A stretch of DNA of 18,915 nt from an uncultured Actinomyces sp. (lineage in GTDB: Bacteria > Actinomycetota > Actinomycetes > Actinomycetales > Actinomycetaceae). The position numbers were made by a program, and so were the translations under genes. The notes under the pieces are model-generated. The model had not been told where the DNA came from. It did not search any database and was given only the letters and a program-made list of their open reading frames with translations. Shown in pieces: positions 9,187 through 15,213 of this stretch (positions within the stretch are counted from its first letter, which is position 1; each line of letters starts with the position of its first letter). The stretch is from contig CALIZH010000268.1 in NCBI GenBank assembly GCA_938028585.1, forward strand, positions 1 to 18,915, given 5' to 3'.

Positions 9187-9578
9187 CGCGCGGCTACACC
9201 ACCCTCAACTTGGCCATCGGCCAAACGGATTGTTCCCAGCTTTCCAGCGTGCACCATTCCCTGTGCCTTCGCCGCTTTCTCGAGCTCGACGGGAGAAGCC
9301 TTCTCCTGAAGCTGCGTCTGCAGGGTCCACGATTGCGCCTCCAACTCGTTGAGCTGGATCTGGTATTCGCGAATCTGGTAGGAGGTCTGAGCCATGTGCG
9401 TATTGATCAGCATAGGCACAACAATGGCGATAGCAATCATCACCAAGGCAATAAAGGTCATCGGGATGACCGAGCGGCGAGGCTGGTTAGCCTTCACCAC
9501 TGTGAGCAGTGGGCGTACATCTTCACGTACGTATGCCGGACGAGAGGTCGCGCGTGCGCGCGCGGTGGCTCCGCTCAT
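9183..9578 (-). CDS. ftsL: FtsL-like bitopic division protein
   Basis: Small bitopic protein in the position where actinobacterial dcw clusters carry FtsL. The 131 residues comprise a basic cytoplasmic tail (1-37), one membrane helix at about 38-58, and an extracellular stretch at about 65-95 rich in Gln, Glu and Leu that looks like a coiled coil. A short conserved-looking region (VELEKAAKAQGMV) follows. This layout matches FtsL/DivIC septum-formation proteins, which join FtsQ and FtsB/DivIC and activate FtsW-FtsI. The sequence itself is weakly conserved in the family, so the symbol rests mainly on topology and on the slot between rsmH and ftsI. The ATG overlaps the rsmH TGA (ATGA, 9575-9578), with a GGAAGGA ribosome site inside rsmH. 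Confidence 0.82.
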   Translation of the reverse strand: MSGATARARATSRPAYVREDVRPLLTVVKANQPRRSVIPMTFIALVMIAIAIVVPMLINTHMAQTSYQIREYQIQLNELEAQSWTLQTQLQEKASPVELEKAAKAQGMVHAGKLGTIRLADGQVEGGVAAR

Positions 9579-10552
9579 GGTCGTTCCTTCCAGGGGCGTA
9601 TCATCTGTGCGCCGCGCAGCCGCACGGAAGCGGAGCGCGGATTATGGGATTTTTCTGTGTCATCAGCCAGCTGCGCACCACGTGTCAGTAGACGCAAGCG
9701 GGCTTGAAGTTCTTCGGGGATCATGGGCACACCAGCAGGGGCCTGATCAGTAGCGCCGCGACGGAAGATGTCCTTCACCAGACGATCTTCAAGGGACTGG
9801 TACGACTCGATGACGATTCGACCACCAACGCGCAGGTGCGCAAGAGCAGCGGGAAGCGCGGCCTCGAGAATGGTCAGTTCGTCGTTGACCGCGATACGCA
9901 ACGCTTGGAAGGTGCGCTTTGCGGGGTTCCCCCCTGTGCGGCGTGCCGGTGCGGGGATACAATCGCGAACGATCTGAGCCAGCTGCGAAGTACGCGTCAG
10001 AGGCTCGCTCTCTCGGGTGGCGACGATACGTCCAGCGATCTTCGAGGCGAACTTTTCTTCCCCGTAAACGCGAAGAATCCGCGTAATTTCCTCTTTCGAG
10101 GCCGAGGCCAAAAATTGCGCTGCACTGATGCCCGTCTGGGGGTTCATTCGCATATCAAGCGGGGCATCATGCGAGTAAGAGAAGCCTCGGTCCTCTTGGT
10201 CCAATTGGAGCGAAGAGACACCCAGATCCATGAGGATCCCATCGACCATTCCAGAGGGGGCTTGCGCAGCAACCTCATCCATCTTGTCGTAAGTGGTGTG
10301 GAAGGCACGGAAACGCGGGCCAAAAGCTTCAAGGCGCTTCGATGCGAGGGCGATCGCCGAAGGATCTCGATCGATACCGAAAACGGTGAGCTGGGGGAAA
10401 CGTGTCAGTGCCGCTTCCGTGTGCCCACCCATTCCGAGAGTCGCATCGATGAGAACAGCGCCAGGAGCCTCAATTGCAGGCGCAAGCATGTCCAAGCACT
10501 CATTGAGGAGAACAGGAACATGCAGCTGCGCGGGATCGCGGTCGACAGACAC
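9575..10552 (-). CDS. rsmH: 16S rRNA (cytosine-1402-N4)-methyltransferase RsmH (MraW)
   Basis: SAM-dependent methyltransferase that modifies C1402 of 16S rRNA in the decoding centre. From the chosen start it is 325 residues. HVPVLLNE is at 11-18, the SAM-binding DATLGMGGHT at 36-45, GIDRDP at 59-64, MDLGVSSLQLD at 108-118 and RGFSYSHDAPLDMRM at 122-136, all typical. I choose the GTG at 10552 because AAGGAGG sits six bases before it (10559-10565) and the protein then starts close to the conserved region. An in-frame ATG at 10588 would add 12 residues, but it lies directly against a predicted RNA stem that would occlude its ribosome site. It follows mraZ after about 108 bases and overlaps the ftsL-like gene by 4. 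Confidence 0.96.
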   Translation of the reverse strand: MSVDRDPAQLHVPVLLNECLDMLAPAIEAPGAVLIDATLGMGGHTEAALTRFPQLTVFGIDRDPSAIALASKRLEAFGPRFRAFHTTYDKMDEVAAQAPSGMVDGILMDLGVSSLQLDQEDRGFSYSHDAPLDMRMNPQTGISAAQFLASASKEEITRILRVYGEEKFASKIAGRIVATRESEPLTRTSQLAQIVRDCIPAPARRTGGNPAKRTFQALRIAVNDELTILEAALPAALAHLRVGGRIVIESYQSLEDRLVKDIFRRGATDQAPAGVPMIPEELQARLRLLTRGAQLADDTEKSHNPRSASVRLRGAQMIRPWKERP

Positions 10553-10558
10553 TTCTGC

Positions 10559-10565
10559 CCTCCTT
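10559..10565 (-). promoter_or_regulatory. Shine-Dalgarno site that decides the rsmH start
   Basis: The minus strand reads AAGGAGG followed by six bases and GTG at 10552. This is one of the strongest ribosome sites in the window and argues for the GTG start of rsmH over the upstream ATG at 10588. Confidence 0.7.
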
Positions 10566-10588
10566 CTGTGTGATGGGTGCCCGTCCAT

Positions 10589-10651
10589 CCAGGTCCCCCA
10601 CCGTGCTCTGCCATCGGGGAAGTGACGTCAGAACAACGGGAGGAGACCTGG
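10589..10651 (-). other. Long RNA hairpin in the mraZ-rsmH intergenic leader
   Basis: On the minus-strand transcript the 14 bases at 10651-10638 (CCAGGTCTCCTCCC) can pair with those at 10602-10589 (GGTGGGGGACCTGG). This gives 11 continuous pairs including two G-U, one mismatch, then two more pairs, closing a loop of about 35 bases. No U-run follows, so it is not an intrinsic terminator. It ends directly before the alternative rsmH ATG at 10588. It could stabilise or process the mRNA between mraZ and rsmH, or modulate rsmH translation. The pairing is seen in the sequence; the function is inference. Confidence 0.5.
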
Positions 10652-10660
10652 AAGGGCGGA

Positions 10661-11092
10661 CTAGAACATTCCTGGGATAATTTCGTTTTCAGTTTGCGAG
10701 AAGACGTCTTCCTGAACGGATAGGTAGTCATTCCATGCCTGTGAATTCCAGATCTCAGCGCGCGAACCCGCACCAATGACGGTGAGTTCACGATCAAGAC
10801 CGGCGTATTTACGCAGATCCGGCGGAAGGGTAATTCTTCCCTGTTTATCCGGAACTTCCTTATACGCACCCGAGAGCAACACGCGGATATAGTCGCGTGC
10901 CTGTTTGGAGGACAGTGGAGCCCGGCGAAGCTCAACCGTCATCTGCTCAAACTCTTGGGCAGGAAAGGCATAGATGCAGTGTTCTTGGCCTCGAGTGAGG
11001 ACAATCCCACCTTCCATATCCTCTCGGAATCGGGCAGGGAGGATCACGCGCCCCTTGTCGTCGAGCTTCGGCTCGTAGGTACCAAGGAACAT
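10661..11092 (-). CDS. mraZ: Transcriptional regulator MraZ
   Basis: First gene of the dcw cluster. MraZ is an AbrB/SpoVT-like DNA-binding protein that forms rings and, in other bacteria, binds tandem TGGG-type boxes to repress its own operon. The 143 residues hold the two repeated swapped-hairpin units with their signature motifs, DDKGRVILPARFRED at 11-25 and DKQGRITLPPDLR at 82-94. The N-terminus MFLGTYEPKLD is family-typical, which fixes the ATG. A purine-rich AAGGTGGTG stretch serves as ribosome site. Box-like repeats lie just upstream (11124-11139), fitting autoregulation. The C-terminal 20 residues are variable. Confidence 0.97.
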   Translation of the reverse strand: MFLGTYEPKLDDKGRVILPARFREDMEGGIVLTRGQEHCIYAFPAQEFEQMTVELRRAPLSSKQARDYIRVLLSGAYKEVPDKQGRITLPPDLRKYAGLDRELTVIGAGSRAEIWNSQAWNDYLSVQEDVFSQTENEIIPGMF

Positions 11093-11123
11093 CGTTCACC
11101 ACCTTCCCCTATGTGACATCTTC

Positions 11124-11139
11124 CCCCACTTTACTCCAC
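11124..11139 (-). promoter_or_regulatory. MraZ-box-like tandem repeat in the mraZ leader
   Basis: The minus strand reads GTGGAG, four bases, GTGGGG, so two near-identical hexamers with a 10-base period, about 32-47 bases before the mraZ ATG. E. coli MraZ binds TGGGN direct repeats with the same 10-base period, and mycoplasma MraZ binds AAAGTGG-type repeats, which this site also contains. Autoregulation by MraZ is the likely role, by analogy. Confidence 0.65.
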
Positions 11140-11180
11140 AAATTGCCAATTTGGTGCGATTTCGACACATGTCTCATATA

Positions 11181-11208
11181 TTTCTAGCAATAAATCTGCT
11201 AGATTCAA
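11181..11208 (-). promoter_or_regulatory. Candidate mraZ/dcw promoter
   Basis: On the minus strand TTGAAT (11208-11203) and TAGAAA (11186-11181) are separated by 16 bases; each matches four of six sigma-70-type consensus positions. The spacer is made of the inverted repeat CTAGCA-N7-TGCTAG (11184-11202), which could bind a repressor or be chance in an A-T-rich stretch. The predicted message would have a leader of about 80 bases that carries the minus-oriented MraZ-box pair. Confidence 0.35.
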
Positions 11209-11221
11209 ATGAAAATTTGAG

Positions 11222-11237
11222 GTGGAGGAAAGTGGGG
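11222..11237 (+). promoter_or_regulatory. MraZ-box-like tandem repeat, plus orientation
   Basis: The plus strand reads GTGGAG, four bases, GTGGGG. It differs from the pair at 11124-11139 in one spacer base only, but points the other way. The two pairs form a long-range inverted repeat around the candidate mraZ promoter. No credible gene lies downstream on the plus strand, so this copy probably acts on the mraZ promoter from upstream, for example through looping by the MraZ ring. Confidence 0.5.
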
Positions 11238-11312
11238 GAAATTTTCAGTGTTTCTCGTTAGAAATCTCAGAAATAGCGATTTTCTGCGGAAAATAAGTCT
11301 CCGCTCTGAACG

Positions 11313-11328
11313 ATGGGGGAAAGTGGAG
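11313..11328 (+). promoter_or_regulatory. Third MraZ-box-like pair
   Basis: The plus strand reads ATGGGG, four bases (GAAA), GTGGAG, again with a 10-base period and the same GGGGGAAAGTGG-type core. It is less perfect than the other two pairs, and partly coincides with the right arm of the AGTCTCC/GGAGACT inverted repeat. It may be an auxiliary MraZ site. Confidence 0.35.
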
Positions 11329-11378
11329 ACTCATTGGAAAGCAGGAATGAAGGTTTACCCCGCGTCTTCGGGAGGAAC

Positions 11379-11411
11379 AAAAAAATTCCCGGTGACGGTG
11401 TCACCGGGAAT
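11379..11411 (-). terminator. Intrinsic terminator of the dinB-DUF3040 unit
   Basis: A perfect 12-base stem (ATTCCCGGTGAC with GTCACCGGGAAT, 11385-11396 and 11400-11411) closes a three-base loop. On the minus strand it is followed by seven T. It starts 14 bases after the TAA of the DUF3040 gene and insulates the dcw control region from dinB transcription. This is the clearest terminator in the window. Confidence 0.93.
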
Positions 11412-11425
11412 CAAAGTAATAAGAA

Positions 11426-11800
11426 TTAGCGATCGTCCGACGAACGTCGATCCCACTGTTCTTGTTGGCGTTCCATAAAGGAGCTGTGCTTTTGGTCCGA
11501 ACTCGAGGAGGTTCCCTTCGCAGTAAGCGCATACCACGCTCCACCGACCATCAAGAGGAAGCCTGCGACGCCGACAATCAGAGAGATCACCGAATAGCCA
11601 AGAGACACAGCAGCAATCAAGACCAGAAGACCAGCAACGATCATCAGTGCGCCAGCGGCGATTTTACGCGGCGACAAACGACCCGTCTGCTGCTCCGCAT
11701 TGACATTCGGACGTGAATGATCATTGAAAGAGGCTGGCTGAGAGCCAAACTGCGCCTCCATCTCTTCGAGAACTTGCTTCTCATAATCCGAAAGTGCCAT
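11426..11800 (-). CDS. DUF3040 family membrane protein
   Basis: A 124-residue actinobacterial protein of unknown function. The N-terminus MALSDYEKQVLEEMEAQF is the amphipathic start typical of DUF3040 proteins. Two hydrophobic helices follow at about 46-66 and 70-92, so both ends are probably cytoplasmic. The tail from about 106 (SSFMERQQEQWDRR) is the usual short charged ending. The gene lies nine bases after dinB in the same direction and ends before a strong terminator, so the two share a transcript. DUF3040 genes near mraZ are common in actinobacteria, but no role is established. The start ATG is fixed by the family N-terminus. Confidence 0.88.
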   Translation of the reverse strand: MALSDYEKQVLEEMEAQFGSQPASFNDHSRPNVNAEQQTGRLSPRKIAAGALMIVAGLLVLIAAVSLGYSVISLIVGVAGFLLMVGGAWYALTAKGTSSSSDQKHSSFMERQQEQWDRRSSDDR

Positions 11801-11809
11801 AACCCCATC

Positions 11810-13027
11810 CTACTTGTTTTCTTCAAGCAGTGATGCAAGCGATATCGCGCCTGCACCATATTTTCCCCGGATTTTATCCATAGCGCGCTCGGCCGCTTGA
11901 GGGCGTTCATCCTGATCAAGGGCAACTTCGAATCCCTCATCGCGCGCAATTAAGCCCTCAGCACGAACGCCAAATAGGCGCACTCCCCCGCTTGGAAGAG
12001 TTTCCCGTTCAAACAGTTGGTGAGCAGCCACAGCAATTTCTCGACCTAAATCCGTAGGAACTCTCAGACGTTGCTGACGTGTAATGGTCGAAAAATCCGC
12101 TCCGCGCATTTTGATTGCAACCTGCTTACAGAGCCAATTTCCCGCACGCAACCTCCTCGCACATTCGTGAGAGGCCTTCGTAATGAACTGATCGAGAAGT
12201 GCTCTATCACGAATATCGGTTTCGAAAGTACGTTCCATCCCCACCGATTTTTCTTCACGCGAGACAGTCACCGGCCTCGGGTCAATCCCCCATGCCAAAT
12301 CATGAAGACTGTGAGCCGCAGCAGCACCGAGCAACCGTGATAGCCGAGGTAAGGGGTGCGCCGCCAATTGCCCGATTGTTTCGATTCCCTCACGCTCAAG
12401 TACCTGCGCGCTCTTGGCACCAACGCCCCACAGTGCCCCCACAGGAAGGCCATGAAGGAACTCAATCGTGGCCTGGGAAGGAACTAAAAGCACACCATCT
12501 GGTTTCGCATTCGAGGAAGCAATTTTTGCCACAGATTTTGTCGACGCAATCCCAACGGAAGCAGGAAGGCCAATTTCTTCTCGAATCTGGCGTCGAATCT
12601 CGGCGGCAATATGCATTGGTTTGCCGAAACGCAGCCGCGAACCGCGAACGTCAACGAAGGCCTCGTCAACACTCACCTGCTCAACGAGCGGGCTAAAGCG
12701 CCCAATAACTGACATGACACGCTTCGAATACTCACGGTAGAGCTCGAAATGTCCCGGAATGAATACGGCAGTGGGGCACAGTGCGCGCGCTCGTGCAGTA
12801 GGCATTCCTGCACGTACACCCAAAGCACGAGCCTCGTAGGTCGCAGAGGTCACGACACCACGATTGCTAGTCCCACCAACAATCACAGCTTTCCCTACCA
12901 ATGATGGATCTTCACGAATCTCCACCTGCGCGAAGAAGGAATCCATATCGATGTGCAAAATATTCGTCTGGGAATCATCATCGCCCCAATAGCGTTTTCC
13001 ACGGCGGTCGCGCGGAGCATTCGACAT
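11810..13027 (-). CDS. dinB: DNA polymerase IV (Y-family translesion polymerase)
   Basis: Error-prone polymerase that copies past damaged bases. The 405-residue protein has the palm motif HIDMDSFFAQVE at about 25-36 (metal ligand Asp27, aromatic steric gate in the FF pair), YEARALGVRAGM at 64-75, the catalytic SVDEAF at 119-124, and a helix-hairpin-helix-like LWGVGAKSA at about 199-207, followed by the little-finger domain. Near the C-terminus, where many Pol IV carry a QLxLF beta-clamp motif, the sequence is FEVALDQDE, so the clamp contact looks degenerate. An AAGGAGG ribosome site lies six bases before the ATG. I see no SOS box in the 30-base gap to the divergent gene at 13058. Confidence 0.95.
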   Translation of the reverse strand: MSNAPRDRRGKRYWGDDDSQTNILHIDMDSFFAQVEIREDPSLVGKAVIVGGTSNRGVVTSATYEARALGVRAGMPTARARALCPTAVFIPGHFELYREYSKRVMSVIGRFSPLVEQVSVDEAFVDVRGSRLRFGKPMHIAAEIRRQIREEIGLPASVGIASTKSVAKIASSNAKPDGVLLVPSQATIEFLHGLPVGALWGVGAKSAQVLEREGIETIGQLAAHPLPRLSRLLGAAAAHSLHDLAWGIDPRPVTVSREEKSVGMERTFETDIRDRALLDQFITKASHECARRLRAGNWLCKQVAIKMRGADFSTITRQQRLRVPTDLGREIAVAAHQLFERETLPSGGVRLFGVRAEGLIARDEGFEVALDQDERPQAAERAMDKIRGKYGAGAISLASLLEENK

Positions 13028-13057
13028 CGCATCCTCCTTCCCACGTACAGTAGCCCT

Positions 13058-13855
13058 ATGACTACTCTAGACTCCCCGTCAATCGAGATCCGCTGGGACG
13101 GCCCGCGAGCGACCCTTCTCATTAACGGAGCGGAGTCGTCGTGTATCGATACTTCTGATCCCAGTTACCTAGATTTCGAATACATGCAGCACGCGACCTG
13201 CGCGCTGCAAGCAACTTACGCAGCCAATGACCCCATTCGCGTCTTGCATCTGGGTGGCGCAGCTTGTGCGCTCCCCTGGGCCTGGTCCATTCTCTTCCCC
13301 GCCTCACGCCACACCGTTGTTGAAATTGACCAAACTATTGCGCAATTCGCTCGAGATCACTTTGATTTACCGCGTTCTCCAATTCTAAAAATTCGCATTG
13401 GCGAAGCACGACAAGTCATCGATACCCTGCGAGACTCTTCCTTCGACGTCATTGTCCGCGATGCTTTTGCCGGAGAATCTGTCCCCCCGCAATTGAGGAC
13501 CACCGAGTTCACAGCTGGGTGCCGACGAGTCCTCCGCAACGACGGGATCCTCCTTGAAAACAGTGCGCACGGCGGCGGCGACAACGCACGTCTGGATTTA
13601 GCTGGGATGAGTGAATCCTTCGCAGACGTACAAGCACTGTGCGATCCCAAAGTTGGTCGCGGAGCTCGCCGAGGAAATATCGTCTTCCTTGCGCAAAGCA
13701 CTCCGGGCCGCACCGATGAGGTTGAGCTTGACCGCCTCTTGCGCAAGCTTCCCCTTCCCGCCCGCCCACTGCGCGGGAAGGAACTAAGTAAGTGGCGCGC
13801 TGGGACCCGTCCTCTCACCGACGAGGCCGTCGGCTGGACAGAAAGCGCGCTCTAG
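13058..13855 (+). CDS. Spermidine synthase-like / class I SAM-dependent methyltransferase-fold protein
   Basis: A 265-residue soluble protein with the spermidine-synthase/methyltransferase Rossmann fold. The glycine-rich loop is VLHLGGAACALPWA (62-75), the acidic residue that ends strand two is in VVEID (87-91), and VRDAFAG (133-139) is followed by a VPPQLRTTEF segment, as in actinobacterial proteins annotated as spermidine synthase. The canonical GGGDG loop of true SpeE reads GGAAC here and the N-terminal beta domain is short, so polyamine synthesis is doubtful and the substrate is unknown. I start at ATG 13058 and not at an upstream frame that would run into dinB. TACAGT at 13046-13051 lies six bases before the ATG, so a leaderless message is possible. 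Confidence 0.85.
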   Translation: MTTLDSPSIEIRWDGPRATLLINGAESSCIDTSDPSYLDFEYMQHATCALQATYAANDPIRVLHLGGAACALPWAWSILFPASRHTVVEIDQTIAQFARDHFDLPRSPILKIRIGEARQVIDTLRDSSFDVIVRDAFAGESVPPQLRTTEFTAGCRRVLRNDGILLENSAHGGGDNARLDLAGMSESFADVQALCDPKVGRGARRGNIVFLAQSTPGRTDEVELDRLLRKLPLPARPLRGKELSKWRAGTRPLTDEAVGWTESAL

Positions 13856-15039
13856 TCCTGCGGCTTGGTTTCGTCCTCAGAATCAGCCTCGGCTTGAGCC
13901 GACGACTGGGGCGTGTGCTCCACATCAGCATCTGAATCAATAGAGAGCTCTGCTGAGGTTGCATTACCGCGGTGACGAGGCGCATGAGGAGCAGTGCTGC
14001 CTTCGCCTTTCTTTTCGCGCTGCGCGATGCGCTCAAGCGCCTGAGCCAAAAGCTCCTCGGTTGAGGGTGCTTGAGCGGGTGCCTGCGCCGGCTCTTCACT
14101 GTCACCTAGGCCAGCAGCCCCATCAGTCACCGAGGCAAGGTAGGCCTCGATCGCGTCGGTAATACCACTTGCATCGCCCTCTCTATCCTGAGGATTTGGG
14201 ACGTTAAAAGCTGAGCGAACAGCATTGAGCGGAATTCCCAAGCCATCTCCCGAGAAAGAGTCGTAGTGCTCTTCCAATGCACGAACGGTGTGCTGAACCT
14301 CCGGGTTGGCATCGACAAGGGCTGCGAAGGTATCCAAATCCTCTGCTGCTCCCTGCTCCAGATCACCGACGGGTAGAGAAAGCCCCGAGAACTCAGTGAG
14401 CTTACGCAAAATCGCTGAGGAGGCTGCAGGATAGGCCGACTCTGACATGTAGTAAGGAACAATCGCCAAGAGAGTCATCCCATCAATCCCCGCTTGCTTG
14501 AGCTTCCACTGTAGGAAGGACACAATCGACCCGGGGAATTGCATCGTCGCAGCCATATGCGGCTGCGCAGGAACAAGGGAGGCATCGGTCGTGTGGACAT
14601 GAACCGGAGTTGGGCGCGTATGCGGTACGCCTGAAGGAACGCCGGTCATTCCAAACACTACCTCAACGCCGGCATCACTGACGATCTTGTGAACACGCTC
14701 AGCGAACTCTTCCCAGCGGTAGTCCGGTTCAGGACCGTGGAGCAAAAGGAAAGATTCTCCCCGATCATCACGCAGAAGATCCAAAGAAATCTTCGGAATC
14801 TCAACCTCCTGCGTCACCCAGTTCTTTACTGTGATCACTGGGCGATGCGAACGATAGTTAATGAAGTCTTCTGCTTCAAAGTCAGCAATATGCGTCGTTG
14901 GAAGGGCGCGCAACATCTGTTCAGCGGCCATACGACCGGATGCTCCCGCATCCATTGCGCCATCGAAGTACATGACCAGAATTCGCGCACGGGTTTGGAC
15001 GGCCTGGTGGCCGTCCCCATGAGTGTGGGTTTCGGTCAT
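13852..15039 (-). CDS. PAC2 family (proteasome-assembly-chaperone-like) protein
   Basis: A 395-residue cytoplasmic protein. Residues 18-300 match the PAC2/DUF75 fold seen in actinobacteria: a start of alternating strands (ARILVMYFDGAMDAGASG), the LLLHGPEPDYRWEEF segment at about 98-112, and VVFGMTGVPSGVPHTRP near 127-143. The remainder, from about 310, is a low-complexity Pro/Ala/Glu/Asp-rich acidic tail, probably disordered. Eukaryotic PAC2 assists proteasome assembly; the bacterial role is not established, and no proteasome or Pup genes lie in this window. AAGGAGG lies close before the ATG. Its stop codon overlaps that of the convergent gene on the palindrome CTAG. Confidence 0.88.
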   Translation of the reverse strand: MTETHTHGDGHQAVQTRARILVMYFDGAMDAGASGRMAAEQMLRALPTTHIADFEAEDFINYRSHRPVITVKNWVTQEVEIPKISLDLLRDDRGESFLLLHGPEPDYRWEEFAERVHKIVSDAGVEVVFGMTGVPSGVPHTRPTPVHVHTTDASLVPAQPHMAATMQFPGSIVSFLQWKLKQAGIDGMTLLAIVPYYMSESAYPAASSAILRKLTEFSGLSLPVGDLEQGAAEDLDTFAALVDANPEVQHTVRALEEHYDSFSGDGLGIPLNAVRSAFNVPNPQDREGDASGITDAIEAYLASVTDGAAGLGDSEEPAQAPAQAPSTEELLAQALERIAQREKKGEGSTAPHAPRHRGNATSAELSIDSDADVEHTPQSSAQAEADSEDETKPQD

Positions 15040-15213
15040 GTTCCCCTCCTTCGGTTTCCAACCGTCTCAACTCTTATCACTCATTCTAAAGCTACACTGT
15101 TGAGCCTCCCTAGGCGCGGCTAATCCCACATTTGCGCCATCGGCTTAGAGAGTGAAAATCACTGGAAATTAGGGCAAAATAGAACGCCAGACTTTTTCTA
15201 CCGGAAGGTCCCA

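Larger units (their letters stand above)
11093..11425. other. dcw control region without genes (333 bases)
   Basis: A-T-rich stretch between the DUF3040 gene and mraZ. It holds, from right to left: the terminator of the dinB-DUF3040 unit (11379-11411), a perfect inverted repeat AGTCTCC/GGAGACT (11296-11302 with 11325-11331), two plus-oriented MraZ-box-like pairs (11313-11328 and 11222-11237), a candidate minus-strand promoter with a CTAGCA/TGCTAG inverted repeat as its spacer (11181-11208), a palindrome AAATT-GCC-AATTT (11140-11152), and a minus-oriented MraZ-box pair (11124-11139). The open frame on the plus strand here (GTG at 11248) overlaps the terminator and the DUF3040 gene and is not believed. 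Confidence 0.8.

Noticed and set aside
8311..9309. 332-codon open frame on the plus strand opposite ftsI
   Set aside because: It lies wholly antisense to a secure FtsI and the end of the ftsL-like gene, has no recognisable domain and is Arg/His-rich in a way typical of a reverse-frame shadow.
9704..10573. 289-codon open frame on the plus strand opposite rsmH
   Set aside because: Antisense to the conserved RsmH core, with no family motif; explained by codon bias of the real gene.
11248..11478. 76-codon plus-strand frame downstream of the plus-oriented MraZ boxes, starting MFLV like MraZ
   Set aside because: The resemblance is only three residues; the frame runs through a strong terminator and into the DUF3040 gene, with no conserved motif.
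12953..13057. N-terminal extension of the spermidine-synthase-like gene into dinB
   Set aside because: It would overlap the start of dinB, the added residues are unlike the family, and an ATG at 13058 gives a normal start.
13028..13057. SOS box upstream of dinB
   Set aside because: No TCGAAC-N4-GTTCGA-like sequence is present in the gap, although dinB is SOS-controlled in some other bacteria.
15153..15163. Short palindrome GTGA-AAA-TCAC upstream of the helicase
   Set aside because: Four-base arms only, no positional link to a promoter I can defend.
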